Part shown: in pieces, positions 1 through 12,276 of the stretch
Layout of the letters: every line of letters begins with the position of its first letter
Numbering within the stretch: the stretch's first letter is position 1
DNA from: Zizania palustris
Lineage: Eukaryota > Streptophyta > Magnoliopsida > Poales > Poaceae
Assembly: GCA_019279435.1 (NCBI GenBank)
Contig: JAAALK010000081.1
Coordinates: forward strand, 24,483,903-24,547,902
Direction of reading: 5' to 3'
DNA length: 64,000 nucleotides
Made by a program: the position numbers and the translations under genes
Notes under the pieces: generated by a model
What the model was told of the DNA's origin: nothing
The model's database searches: none
What the model saw: the letters and a program-made list of their open reading frames with translations, nothing else

Positions 1-216
1 GGCAATCTTTTTCATTTATAATTATATAAATTGTGTAAAGGTCAAGTTTTTGTTTACTTTGGTAACACTCTTGCAACAAACCTTACAACATATATACCAA
101 CAAACCTCACATGAGAGATGATGCTGATATTCTTATGTGTTTTTCATCTGACCAGGCTGATGCTTTTGTTTGAAAGAGAAAAAAAGGAACAAGATTTGTA
201 GAAGTGTCACACTTAC
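1..216 (-). other. kinase gene intron, 3' part cut by window edge
   Basis: This stretch follows the GTAAGT donor at 216-211 (minus strand). No coding exon with homology to the kinase is visible, so the next exon is presumably beyond position 1. Confidence 0.5.
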
Positions 217-3200
217 CCCAATCTGGCCCTCCTTCCTTCCCAGGTCGTTCTTGTGAGAAGCATGCGTTTTAGTCCTTACTTCAGTGGATTCAGGTTGAAG
301 CAAGTCTGAGCTCCTGGTCATTGATACAGTGGAGTTTGCCACCCGCACAGAATTGTATTTACGTCCAGGTACATCCCGACCGCCAGTGCAATCACCCTGG
401 CTGTTCCATGCGGAGTAAAGCTCAGGAGATTGCACCCTTGCAGCCAATGTCAGTGGATCATCATCCTCTGGGTTGAAATTTGCACTGTTGCACTTTGGGC
501 TGATATATGCATTCTTCTGCACGGTGATGAAGCTTGGTGAGTCGACCAATGTAGAGTTCTTTTGAGCTAATATATATTGAGATGCTTAGTAGCATCAAGG
601 ATATGGAAATGTTCTGAATGCATGCACATGCACATGGCATCAAGTTCCCGTATATATAGCAGTGATCACCAAGAAAAACAAGCTACATGGTTAAGATATG
701 TCGAGGAAATATCTTGTGCAATCGCTCATTTGGTGCAATCGTGCAATCGTGCAATCAAGCGATCTGGTGCATCCAATTAAGATCCAACGGTTACATATGA
801 AAGAAGTTAAAAGTAAAAAAGTACTATGTTTCAGGTGGATGCACCAGATCGTTTGATTAGATGCACCAGATTGTTGTAAACCGAACGTAGGTGAAGGTGA
901 ACACAAGGCAGTTTGCTGCGAAGAGCCAACAACTTTTTTCATTGTTTTCATTGCTAATAAAGAGTTAAGCAAACAACTTTCACCGGCATGTCCGGCCGCC
1001 ACACTGGGCATGCCGCAAGACGCGTTCTGCTCACCGTAGTGGCGAACAAAACTCAACAGAAAATGCTCAGCCCGCATCACCAGCATGCATGAGCTTAACT
1101 ACGTGGGACACAGTCCATTATTCAGCTAAATGCAAGGGAAACAAACAAAGCATGTAAAAAGAAACTGGGAATGAGATATGCAGGAATATGCAACAATTCT
1201 CCCCCTTAGTCCTGAATACGATTATTCACAGCCTTCACGCCTATCTGGTTGCGTAGCTCCATGAACCGAACACGTCCAAGAGACTTCGTCAGTAGGTCTG
1301 CTAGCTGCTCATCAGTTCTTGTGTAGCCAATGCTGATTAAACCCTCTTCAACACATTCACGAAGGTAGTGGTATCGGACATCGATATGCTTACTTCGTTC
1401 ATGATAAACAGGGTTCTTGCTAAGTGCGATGGCAGACTGATTGTCCACTTTCAATTCTGGTGCTCCAGCCTCCGTCCCCAACATTTCAGTCAGAAGTCTG
1501 GATAGCCAAACACCTTGACATGCGGCTCCGGCCGCTGCAATATACTCGGCTTCGCAGGATGACAAAGCAACCACTCGCTGTTTTGATGCCTGCCAAGTAA
1601 TGGGATTATCACCGAGGAAGAAAATAACCCCGCTGGTGCTCTTCCTAGTGTCTATGTCTCCTGCCATGTCCGCATCACTATAGCCAACGAGTTTCAGTCC
1701 TCTCGCCTTGCTTCTGGAGTATTGTAAGCCAAGTTTCCGAGTTCCTGCCACATACCTCAACACTCGCTTTACAGTGGCAAGGTGATCAGTACATGGCGCT
1801 TCCATGAAGCGACTTAGATAGCCCACCGAAAAAGCAAGGTCCGGTCGGGTGTGGAGAAGATAGCGAAGAGCGCCAATCATGCTCCGGTACTCAGTAGCGT
1901 TCACAGGTTCACCAGCTCCCTCCTTGCTCAATTTCAGCCTGTGTTCCATTGGAGAAGCACTCGAGCTGCATGAAAACAGGCCGCAGTGTTCCAGAATTTT
2001 GCCGGCATACGCTGTCTGGCAGAGGAAGATACCAGCAGGTGTTTGTTGCACTTCAATACCGAGATAATATGACAATAAACCGAGATCACTCATCTGGAAC
2101 CGCTTCATCATCTCACCTTTGAACTCAACAATTGCATTGTCATTTGTACCAGTGATGATGAGGTCATCCACGTAGACGCCCACAATTAGCCGTCCGCTTT
2201 CACTGCTTCGAGTGTATATGCCATGTTCTGACCTGCTCCTCTGGAAACCAAGCTCTACCAGTGTGGTGTCAAGCTTAGCATTCCAGGCCCTGGGTGCCTG
2301 TCGTAGCCCATACAACGCCTTGTGCAAACGCAGTACTTTATCTTCCTTGCCAGCGACGACGAAGCCAGGGGGTTGATGAACATATACCTCTTCCTTGAGT
2401 GCCCCATTCAAGAACGCACTCTTGACGTCCATATGGTGAACCATCCAGTTTTCACTGGCTGCTAGTGCAATCAGCATCCTCACAGACTCCAAACGTGCAA
2501 CCGGAGCAATACCTCATCGAAGTCGATGCCGGCACGTTGCACATACCCTTTTGCCACTAGACGCGCCTTGTGTCGGATGACATTGCCAGATTCATCTCGC
2601 TTGACTTTGTACACCCACTTCAATCCGATTGCTCGGTTCCCTGCAGGAAGTGAAGTTAGCTCCCAGGTTCCATTCTCCTCTATGGACTTCATCTCTTCCA
2701 GCATGGCTTGGCGCCACACCACTTCACGTTCAGCCTCCTGGAATGAATTCGGTTCATCTGCAGAGGTGAAATTCAGTTCAGTGTTGAGTGCCCTCCTGGC
2801 GTAGCCAGGATTTTGTGCATCCCCAGGACGTCATTCAAGGTGCAAAGGCGTAGAGGAGCGTCGTCGTGCTCCACATCCAAGTTGTCTCCTTCAGCTTCAA
2901 CCTCTGGTTCTGCTAGCTCCCCCTCAGGCGGAGGAGGTGGAGAAGGTGATGGATTCGGTGCAGCTGGAAGGCCATCACGTACCACCTCAGTGGAGAATTC
3001 CACTGTGAATGGTTCTCCGAGCTCCTCTGGTTCACTGTTGGTGCCGCTCCAATGCCACCTTGCAGCTTCATCGAACACAACATCGCGGGAGACGACCACA
3101 CGCCTGGTTATGGGGTTGAAGCATCGGTAAGCCTTGCTCCCTGTTTCATACCCCACGAAAATTGTCTTCAAGCTACGGTCATCAAGCTTCTTCAAACCAG

Positions 3201-6200
3201 GGCGTGTGTCCTTCACATGGGCAATGCACCCAAATGTGCGAAGGTAGTGAACCGATGGCGCTCTGCCATGCCATGCTTCGTAGGGAGTTATACCTGTCAC
3301 GGCACGAGTTGGAGAGCGATTGAGTATGTGCACTGCTGTTGTAACTGCTTCACCCCAGAAATATCCCGGCAACTTCTTTGTCTTGAGCATACAGCGAGCC
3401 ATATCAACGATGCTCTGGTTTCTCCTCTCCACTACCCCATTCTACTGGGGCGAGTAGGGAGCAGTAAGGTGTCGCTGCACACCTTGTTCAGTGCAATACT
3501 CCCCAAATTCCACAGAAGTAAACTCCCCCCCACGGTCTGTTCTCAGAACCTTGAGTTTCTTCCCAGACTCGACTTCTACCAAAGCTTGAAACCTCTTGAT
3601 CTCTGTTGGAGCTTCATCCTTGCGGGACAGCAAGCGTAACCACATGTATCGAGACATATCATCAACTAGAAGCAGGAAATACCTCTTGCCGCTGGGTGTC
3701 GCTGGAGTCACAGGTCCACATAAGTCACCATGTACGAGTTCCAGGACGGATTCAGCTCGCCACCTTGCTTGCTTGGAGAAGGATGCACGCTTCTGCTTTC
3801 CAATCATGCACCCGTCACACACCTGATCAACCTGGTCCAGAAGAGGTAATCCTCGCACCATCTTGCTTGTCACCAGCTTCCTCAAAGAGCCAAAATTCAG
3901 ATGCCCAAACCGAGCATGCCAACGCCGAGCTTCTTCTGTCGCCCGGGCTGAAAGGCAGACCGGTTGAGCCACGTGCAGCTTCATGTAGTAGAGGCGTGAG
4001 GCAGAGCGAGTGACCTTGGCGAGGGGATGACCGTTTTGATCAAGAATCCTCAGTACATCCCCATAAATGGTCACTCGACAACCATTTTCATCTAGCTGTC
4101 CCAGGCTTAGGATACTTGTCTTCAATCGTGGAATGTAAATACTCCAGTGAGGGTGCGGTGCTCACCATTTTTGCAGAGGAGCAAAATGCTTCCACGACCT
4201 TCAATTTGGGTGGCAGAACCGTCTCTGAACTTCACTTGCTCGGAGATCTCAATGTCCAGCTCGGTGAAGAATCGCTTGATGCCGGTCATATGATTGGTAG
4301 CACCCGTGTCCAGGACCCATTGCTCCTCCTCCTCATCCTCCGATGGCGCAATGTTGGCGAAGACCTGCTGCTCAGTGATCTGCAGACTTCGGCGCGGCGT
4401 GGGGGACGCCGGGTGAGCACTGTTGGGAGTAACAGTGTGCGCTAAGAGTAGATTCTGCTCCTCTCCTTCTTCCCCTTTAGTCAGGTGCGCTTGGGCCTCC
4501 TGATCTCTCTTCTTCTTGCGACACTCTCGAGCCCAATGGCCCTTTTTGCCACAGTAGCCGCAGATATCGTCACGGCCAGCTGCGCTCTTTTTGCCATCTC
4601 CTGCATTCGGCTTCCCGCCAGAGAACTTGCTGCCAGACTTGTTGCCGTTGTTTCCACCCCCGACGCGAGCACCAGTATTGGAGCTTGATCCTTCGCGCGC
4701 CTTCATGCGTGCAAGCCACTCCTCCTCAGTAAGGAGTAACCGGCCCCCGGTCTCCTTTGCCGGAGACTTTTTTTCCTCTGCTCGACGGCGCGGAGATGCC
4801 CTACAGCCTCCTCAATCGACATGGTGTCGAGGTTGAGCATGGTCTCCATGGATATGGCCACCTGTTCGAGGTTATCAGGGACAACACGAAGGAGTTTCTT
4901 CACCACTTCTTTTTCAGTGACGTTGTCCCCCAGCGCTCGAAGTTGGCTCGCTACGGTGGTCAGCTGGAGTGAGAACTTGTTGGACCGGAAACGGCGATCA
5001 GAGGGGGGGTGAATGGGAGCTTTTAAAATTTCGGGCTAAAAACTAGCCTTCGGTTTTAGTTCTGTCTTCTGCGGAACAGGCTTCGAACACTACCTTCGAA
5101 GGTCTGGTTCGGAGGTGCCTCGACAGCTTCGAACACAGACTTCGCAAGAGCAAAAGTTCGAAGCCAAGAAGACTTCGCTCCACTTACAACTCTCGAAAAT
5201 CTACTCTACTAAGTCAGTGCAGGCTCCACACACAGGGTGCTTCGAGCAAGCTTCGCACTTCACCCTTCGCAAGAGTGGACACCCCACTGAGGACTTCGAC
5301 CAAGTACTTGGCAGCAGCAACTGGTGCTGGGCTTCGTACACAAAGGTCTAAACGCACACAATCGGACTTCGCTAAGGGCTTCGACACAAGAAGCAAAACG
5401 GGTTTCGATCAGGGCTTCGCTAGTAAGCTGTGAGGTCTAGCCTCAAGTTACACAGAGCGACAGCACACTGAAAAACACACTTCGCTCAAAACACCCTTCG
5501 CCTAGACAGGCTTCGGTGCACTACAACTAGCGAGGTATGTAAAGCGAGCTCAAGCAAAAAGCACAAGGAAGCAGGGCTTCGCCGCTTGAACAAGGAACAC
5601 AATAAAATTGAACTCTGGATGAATACAGCGAGGTGTGTGGCTACAGGAGCTCAACAGTAAATGCTCAAAGTGTTAAATGTTACCTACCGAGCCCCCATAT
5701 TTATAGCCCACAGTTCACCCAAAGGAAATGACTACTTTACCCCTAGGGTTTACACCAGTTTTGTCTCTACAGAACAGAGGGGTACAAAAGGTAGTCCAAC
5801 TTTATTCTGGAGGTTTCTCTGTCAGCTTTGCAGTCTTTGACCTTCTGGAGCCTCCCTTCGCACGCGAGGGTGCGGTAGCTTCGGCGAGAAGCCTTGAGCC
5901 TGGTGGCGCCGAAGATAGCCTCCGATACAGTGACGGTTTTGAGCCGAAGCCGTCAAAGCCCTTGGGCCTTCGCACCAACACCTCCGGAATGGACCACCAC
6001 GGCTTCGCAGCTACTCCTAGCTCGAACTCCGTCAGTCCGTGTACCGAAGCCATGCAGGCCGAAGTACCACAAGACAACCTCACTCCGGAGCTAGCCTCGC
6101 TCCGAAGCCTGCTTCACTCCGAAGCCCCACCTTCGGAGTACCACCCTTCGAAGTCCCTCCTTCGTCCAAGGCCTCCGCATGAAGCATTCCATGAGCACTT

Positions 6201-9200
6201 CGTCGTAGTGTCTCTCCCCGAGCACACTCCTCGACGAGCCTCACCCGGACCATGCCTTCGATGCGCCTCGACTTCTGAGACCTTCGTCGGGTAACCTTCG
6301 AATGTCTCCCTCCGGAGCACACTTCGAACTCCTTGCCTCCGCAGAGGACTTGATCCACCAACTCCGAAGTCACTCCATTCGGAGTACCTTCGAAGTGCCT
6401 CACCTCCGAGGACTTTGTCTCGGAGTACCTTCACCCGGAGCCACGCTCCGCACTCTCTGCCTTCACCTGGCGCGCCTCGACCCAAGGACCGACCCGGACC
6501 ACCTTCGCAGCCACCGTGACGGAGCTCCCCGCTCCCCTGGCATCAAGCCTCCCGCTTGACCCAGGTTCACCTACTACGTCCGTCCGTCGCCTCCGAAGTC
6601 CCTGCGCACCACAGACAAACAGACAAGTGTATCCAGTACTCCGGAGACCTCTCCGGGTTAGCAACCTCTGGTACACACTCCGGTGTACCGCCAAAGTACC
6701 GAAGCCTTCGGTACACACCCAGTCATCATGTACTGTCGGACCCCTCCGACACGCACACTCCGCTGCAACAGCTGCAGCAAGCAAACACCGAACACACTTC
6801 GGTGAAACCACCTCCGAACACCCTTCGGAGATACCACCTCCGAACACCCTTCGGAGGTCCAACCTTCGAACCCCTTCGGAGGTACCCCTTCGAACCTTGG
6901 GGTAAAAGCCTGTAAATCACTCATCACAAACACTGAAACCACCCCTTGGTTTCTCAGAACTCTTCGACCGTCTCGCCGGACTTGAAGGAGAGTTCACTGA
7001 AGTCCTGGTGAAGCCGCTCTGCATTAGCCTCCTTGACTCGATCGGCTCCAAGGCGGATGCTTTGGATTGCCCCCCACGCCTCATGAGCAGTGGCCTTGAC
7101 TGCAAGGCCCGCTTGCATTTCTTGAGGCACTGCACGAAGAATTGCAGCGAGTGCACTCCGGTCATCACGATAGTCGCCCTCGTCGGATTCGATGACATCC
7201 CAGAGTCCGGCTGCCTGGAGATTTACCTTCATCACCAGCGACCACTCCGTGTAATTCGAGCGGGTGAGGATGGGGTAGACAATACTCGACCCAGACTTCT
7301 CAACCACGTGCTCGCGGAAGAGTTGGCATGGACGGCGAGGTGGAGGAGACAACGAGAAAGGACGCTGCCCGCGACCGCCAGAAGGAGATCCGCCGGTGAA
7401 GTCGTCGGGCGATCGGCCGGAGTGGCCGGCGGGTGTCTTGCCGGAGCGGCGTGACATCTCCTAGGTTGCTCTGATACCAAGTGTTGTAAACCGAACGTAG
7501 GTGAAGGTGAACACAAGGCAGTTTGCTGCGAAGAGCCAGCAACTTTTTTCATTGTTTTCATTGCTAATAAAGAGTTAAGCAAACAACTTTCACCGGGGCC
7601 GCCACACTGGGCATGCCGCAAGACGCGTTCTGCTCACCGTAGTGGCGAACAAAACTCAACAGAAAATGCTCAGCCCGCATCACCAGCATGCATGAGCTTA
7701 ACTACGTGGGACACAGTCCATTATTCAGCTAAATGCAAGGGAAACAAACAAAGCATGTAAAAAGAAACTGGGAATGAGATTGTATGCAGGAATATGCAAC
7801 ACAGATTGCTTGATTGCACCAATATAAGTGACTGCACAGGATATTTCACCTTTGGTTGGACGGAGCCATGAGTAGCATGGTTTATTCTAGGGTTCTCTTT
7901 TCCTGGTCTAACAGATTTTGATCCCTCAGCCCTTCTCTGCCTGTTGAAACAACAAGACAGAATTTCAGAATCGACTGATAATTCTCCTCAGTTGCATCTC
8001 TCTGAAGCACAGAAGGAAAAATTGGAAAAAGGCATACCTCCGAGCTTCCTCTTGCCGGAGTCTCGCATCATATTCTTTGCTCGGTGGACACTTGGGTAAG
8101 TTTGAAGGGCTGCAAGCAAATGGCTTTGTTCTGAAAAACTGAAGATTGAGATGCATTGGTTAAATGTTACAACACAAATTAGTCTAAACAATATCTGGAA
8201 CTCAATCTGTTGTAGGGCTGCTACCAATAGTTAATTCAAGTGCAGCAAACTTACATCACTCTGGAGAGTCGAGGCAGTTGTTCCACGAGCATCAGGTTCT
8301 AATGCAAGCAAAATTTCCAGAATAACTAGAGCTGACTGAGGGAAATCTTTGAAATTATCTGCAATACACCGCCTATACCGGAGAGAAGGCTTGAACATCC
8401 CTGTCTTGGGCACGTCCAGTTTCTGCCAATACTCATCAGAGGGTGATCCACAAAGCTTGAAAATCTTGTGAATTTGCTCCACCTAGCAATGCATTGTTGG
8501 AGAGTACAACCATCAACAACTACATACCCTGGATTTTCAAAAAATGTAGTAGTTGCACAATTGAATGTACCTCAGTTCTTCCTGGCATGATTGGCTTGCC
8601 AGCAAGTAGCTCTGCCAGAATGCACCCAGTACTCCACATATCCACACCAACACCATACCTAGTGGCACCAAGCAAAAGTTCTGGTGGCCTGTACCACAGT
8701 GTTGCAACCCGGTTTGTCAGTGGCTGCTGATTTTTAGGATCATATGATGTTGCTAGACCAAAGTCTGCGATCTTCAAGACACCATTGCTATCAATCAAGA
8801 GGTTGGAACCTTTCAAGTCTCGATGAAGTACTCCATTGCTGTGGCAGTGATCAAGCCCACTAAGTAACTGTTGCATTAAGCACTTGACCTGGGATTCATG
8901 AGAAGGGGAACCATTGAAATCCTTGTACGTCTACCAAGAGGTTAACTGAAAAAAAATACTATAATAATCACCTGTGGCTCAGTAAACTTGAGGCCTGGAG
9001 TTGCAATAAGACCAACAAGATCATGCTCCATGTATTCAAATACAAGATACAAACTTTGAGAAGCAGAAGAAATTACGATGCCTTCCAACTTTATGACATT
9101 TGGATGATCGAGTTTCCGAAGAATGCATATTTCTCTTGCCATAAAGCGTACACTTTCAGGATCCAAATTGACAAACCGCACCTTCTTGAGAGCAACAACC

Positions 9201-9949
9201 TTGCCTGTTCTAAGATCTCGAGCTTTGTACACACTACTATAAGTTCCTTGTCCAATCTTGAATTCAAAAGAAGTGATGAAATTTTCCAATTAGAGGACTG
9301 TTGTAGAAATTAACATTAACAAGCACGGATCATAAAAAAAATTACCAATGAAGTAACTTGTATCATCAATTGAACTACACACCTTGCTTAATTTCTCAAA
9401 TGATTCTGCTCGACGAGGGCGCCAACCTTGCACTGCCTCAGGTGCCACATTCATGAGCCAATCTGGCCATACAGTATTCACATGTTCACTTGGGAACTGC
9501 TTAGGCACATCAGCAGCACCTAGCTCCAACTTCTTTCCATGTCTTCCAATTATGCCACCGTGTCCACTACTGATCCATACTCTCAGTCTTTGGTGTGCAC
9601 TCAATTTCTTACGAGAATCCAAAGCCAGAACTGACTTATCTGCATTATCCAATGTGTTATTAGAGGTGAGGCCATTTTCTTTCGACTGAACAGTGAGAGC
9701 TTCTGAATTTCCATTATCGCCTGGTACGTTGTCTACATCTGCAGTGCCACCTTTACTTGATGGTGTGAAGAATCTATAGAGACACTTGGAGTTGCTTGAA
9801 GTGGTTTCACTAGATGAAGTGGGATCATCATCTTGTTTAGTGCATTTAGAACAAATCTGACCTATAAGCCCATGTAATGCCCTTCCACTTGATCGAAGGA
9901 ATTGTATGTGTACTAAACTTTGCAGTGGTTTCCTGCTAAATATCTTCAT
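217..9949 (-). CDS. cdc2-related (CDK-like) Ser/Thr protein kinase, 3' end outside window
   Basis: Seven coding exons, read right to left: 9949-9383, 9256-8972, 8888-8571, 8482-8255, 8138-8038, 7940-7850 and 558-217. All joins keep frame and use GT-AG sites; the last visible exon ends at a GTAAGT donor, so at least one more exon lies left of the window. About 644 residues are visible. An N-terminal extension of about 189 residues precedes the kinase domain: glycine loop IGQGTYSSVYKA, lysine in VALKK, cyclin-contact region PESVRFMAREI, catalytic HRDLKGSN, ADFGLAT, then WYRPPELLLGA and the KPIMPGRTEVEQIHKIF segment typical of plant cdc2-related kinases (the At1g18670/At1g54610 group). The start is the ATG at 9949, which opens the exon. 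The exon 6 to exon 7 join spans a 7.3 kb intron packed with transposons; the join is phase 0 on both sides, so the gene may still be functional. The family is clear; the cellular role is not visible from sequence. Confidence 0.88.
872..1195 (-). repeat. 3' LTR of kinase-intron Copia
   Basis: Copy of 7482-7801, with TG...CA type ends (TGTTG...CAACA). It is followed on the right by the polypurine tract at about 1196-1210. Confidence 0.93.
1206..7457 (-). pseudogene. Copia gag-pol polyprotein, disrupted
   Basis: Gag begins at 7457 (MSRRSGKTPAG) and is split after GETVEEF by the solo LTR, resuming near 4972 as FSLQLTTVASQLRALG. A zinc knuckle (CGYCGKKGHWARECR) lies near 4510-4570, and protease (WVLDTGATNHM) near 4290-4320. 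Integrase spans about 4125-2800 (GVQRHLTAPYSPQ, ERRNQSIVDMARC). RT and RNase H follow to 1206 (LYGLRQAPRAWN, VYVDDLIITGT, SDADMAGD, SSCEAEYIAAA). Defects: a one-base slip near 4135 between protease and integrase, an in-frame TAG at 3444-3442 where the family has Gln (SPQ-stop-NGV), a shift near 2790, and a one-base loss near 2500 (DEV/APVARLESVRM). Confidence 0.92.
4978..6956 (+). mobile_element. solo LTR (about 2 kb) nested in the Copia gag
   Basis: Begins TGTTGGACCGGAAACGGCG and ends CCCTTGGTTTCTCA, with the 5-bp duplication GAACT at 4973-4977 and 6957-6961. Removing it and one GAACT restores the gag frame (VEEF then SLQLTT). It is 1979 bp long with no internal domain, primer-binding site or polypurine tract, so it is read as a solo LTR left by LTR-LTR recombination. 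It is unusually rich in scattered CTTCG, CTTCGGAGG and CTCCGAAG words. The opening resembles a long-LTR family common in grasses, which I cannot name with certainty. Open frames inside it (for example 5728-6294) look like chance. Confidence 0.85.
7482..7801 (-). repeat. 5' LTR of kinase-intron Copia
   Basis: Nearly identical to 872-1195 and next to the tRNA-Met primer-binding site, which fixes this as the 5' LTR of a minus-strand element. Confidence 0.93.
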
Positions 9950-10711
9950 CCAGAAAGAAACAAGCAGGGCCTGAATCCTGAACCTCTGAAAGTAATAAAA
10001 GCCTTGATGACATTCTAAGTTGACACGAGTTGATCAACTCTAGATGAGATTTTCAGTTATTCCTGCAGTGTAAAGACAGAAAGATAAAGAATAAGATGAA
10101 GGAGATACCTCCAAATAATTCACTGAAATTTTAGAGCAATTGACCATCATTTTTTTTAGAGTGGAATACCAAAGTAGCATGAAATCATTAACATAAGTTG
10201 GTTCCAGAAAGCTAGAGAATAGTCAAACCTACATATACAAAATGTAACCAACTGACCATAGATCACAAATGTTATTTCCATCTACCCACCAAAGTGCAAA
10301 CTGTAAACCATATCTCTGCAATTTCTGAATAAAATAAGTTCTTCGAAATTCAGGCAACATTTTTTGTAAGCTCATAATATGATGCATACCAACCTTTAAG
10401 GCTAAAATCAATAACAGATGATCTTTCTAACAATACAGATACAGTTTTTTCATTGAAACATTGCATAAAAATAATTTGTAAGTGAATTACACATAAGATC
10501 ATCTGGTTTGAGATCTGCTACAAAAATCATATAACTCAAGGCACCAAATTGGAGAAAATATAATTTAAGAAGACAAGGAACAAACGATACCAAAAAAACT
10601 GCAGTATCCTTATAAAAGAATGAAAAGGCTGTATAAAAACTTTAACATGAACTTAATATAATTTATTCATAAAAAAATGAACTTTTGGAGGAGCACAACA
10701 AGAATACTTAC
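9950..10711 (-). other. 5' leader intron of the kinase gene
   Basis: AT-rich and without coding potential. It lies between the start-codon exon and a probable non-coding first exon whose donor (CTCG then GTAAGT, minus) is at 10712/10711. An AG acceptor a short way upstream of the ATG at 9949 is likely but was not fixed. Confidence 0.45.
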
Positions 10712-10960
10712 CGAGACCAGAATTTCAGGCTCTCCTTTTCCTTTCAAGAAAATATAATGGACGAACAAATTGAACGATTTCCCCCACCTTCCTCCCTCTC
10801 CATTGTAATCCTCAAATGGAGGAGAGAAAGGCGGGGCCGACTATAAAAACAGATATGAATCCTAAAACAAGAGACGCCTTTTCACATGTATTTCTCCGAG
10901 GATTTCTTTCTCTTTCCTTTTCCATCCCCTCTAACTGAACTTTGAACAGGTAGATGATCT
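10712..10960 (-). other. probable non-coding first exon of the kinase gene
   Basis: Purine-rich on the minus strand (GGAGGGAGGAAGGTGGGGG at about 10787-10805) and ends at a good donor (GTAAGT, 10711-10706). The right boundary, and hence the transcription start, is a guess. Confidence 0.4.
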
Positions 10961-11269
10961 TTCAAAAGAAAAAACCTAAGTCATGGTTCGTACAATGAAG
11001 TGGAGCAAAATGAGTGGAGGAGAGGATTTGTCGAGAGCCTAAAGATAGCCGGTGTGCATCTTTTACCCATTTTACCCATTTTCTTTTGTGGATAGTTATG
11101 GTGGTTGAATAAACAAATTATGGAATAAGTATTGATAGTAAATAAAATGCAGGAGATTGCTGAGGAATTACTTTGGCTTCTCCAGTTCTCCGGATGCATG
11201 AACTGAGAACTGTGAAAAGCTGATGAATACACACGGACTCACTGAAGACGGTGACTTGGGTAAACAATA

Positions 11270-11883
11270 GGAAATTTAACTATTTACTATTCTTATCGTT
11301 GTCATCTCTTTAAATGCCACCATCTTCATTGCAAATATTTTTTTATCACTCTCTTCATGGACAATTCAATATTATACCACTTTGCGTCCAATCAATGCCA
11401 CATCACATTTTTTCGTCACGTCACTATGCCCCTTCATCACCTTCTTCCTCCTCCACCGCCCCTGTCCCCATTCCCCACAAGCCTTAAAGCCCCGAGGTCT
11501 CTCGCTCCGAAGCCCTCCTGCCCCGAAGCCCTCGCCGATGGCCCCGAAACCCCTCGCGCCCCGCCCCCGAAGCTCTCACCGGTGGCCACGAAGCCCCCGC
11601 TGACCTTGTCGCAAAGGAGACTGCGTGGGCCGCGATGACGACGGTGTCTGGAGGGGGCTGCGGGGCCGCCGGTGACCGGCCAAAGAAGTTGGGGAGAGAA
11701 GAGAAGGAAGATGAAGATTGACATGGCAAAAAAAATAAGGTGGCGGGCGATGTGGCGCCAGCTAGGCGTAAAATGGCAAAAAATAGACTGCCAACGAATA
11801 GAGTGACAAAAAATTAATTGCAATGAAGAAGGTGATATTTGAAAAGATGGCAACGATAAAAGTGACAAATAGTTAAATTTTCC
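11270..11883. mobile_element. MITE-like inverted-repeat element, copy 1 (PSB33 promoter side)
   Basis: Starts GGAAATTTAACTATTTACTA and ends with the inverted sequence GTGACAAATAGTTAAATTTTCC. The arms also carry matching GCAAT-TAATTTTT and GCCACATCAC blocks. It shares its layout with the element at 12881-13497, but the GC-rich core (GAAGCCCTC/GCCCCGAAG words, 11480-11660) is in the opposite orientation. No clear target duplication was found. It ends about 390 bp upstream of the PSB33 start codon. Confidence 0.75.
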
Positions 11884-12276
11884 GCAGACAAAGCATATAG
11901 AGGATGGCGACCCCATCGATTCATCTCTCTCAGGCATTTGCGCAAACATCTTGTGCCCGACGTCTCCGGCTCCAGAACGCGGCCACCGCGAACAAGCAGG
12001 CAGGCAGCCGTGCAGCAGGCGCCGCGCGATCCTTGGGCTGCTTCTCGTCTGGCCACGTCGCCTCGTGCGCGCGTGGAATTTTGAACGTAGAGGAGCTCGC
12101 GCGCACGCGCTCTGAGCCACGCATCTTCTCTTCCTATTTATCCCCATCCTGTGGCCATGGCCACGCCGCGCCGCGCTGTGCCACTCCACTCCACTCCACC
12201 CCCCATCCCCCCTCGCATCCTCCTCCTCAAACCCTAACCCCACGCGCCTCCTCCCCCAAAGCCCCCATTGTCCACC
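11884..12276 (+). promoter_or_regulatory. PSB33 promoter and 5' UTR region
   Basis: About 390 bp lie between MITE copy 1 and the ATG. A TATA-like TCCTATTTATCCCC sits at about 12130-12143, followed by a C-rich leader typical of grass 5' UTRs. No other element could be assigned. Confidence 0.45.

Larger units (their letters stand above)
872..7801 (-). mobile_element. Ty1/Copia LTR retrotransposon (defective) in the kinase intron
   Basis: Terminal repeats 872-1195 (324 bp) and 7482-7801 (320 bp) begin TGTTG and end CAACA and are nearly identical: one substitution, one 7-bp and one 3-bp indel seen by eye. The 5-bp duplication CAGAT flanks the element at 867-871 and 7802-7806. The primer-binding site (CTTGGTATCAGAGCAACC on the minus strand, 7465-7481, initiator tRNA-Met type) lies inside the right LTR, so the element reads right to left. 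A purine tract (AAGGGGGAGAAT, minus) precedes the left LTR. Domain order gag, protease, integrase, RT, RNase H fits Copia. The coding region is broken, and a 2 kb solo LTR splits gag. Confidence 0.95.
706..7850. mobile_element. small MITE in kinase intron, split by the Copia insertion
   Basis: The sequence at about 706-760 (GAAATATCTTGTGCAATCGC, then a TTTGGTGCAATC block) is matched in inverted orientation by 7807-7848 (GAAATATCCTGTGCAGTCAC, then TTGGTGCAATC). With the Copia element (872-7801) and one CAGAT repeat removed, the two arms join into an inverted-repeat element of about 210 bp containing several GTGCAATC and GATGCACCAGAT repeats. No convincing target duplication was seen. Its right end abuts the splice donor of kinase exon 6. 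Confidence 0.55.

Noticed and set aside
5728..6294. 188-residue open frame in the solo LTR
   Set aside because: Inside a 2 kb LTR full of CTTCG repeats; no domain, and LTRs of this type are not expected to code.
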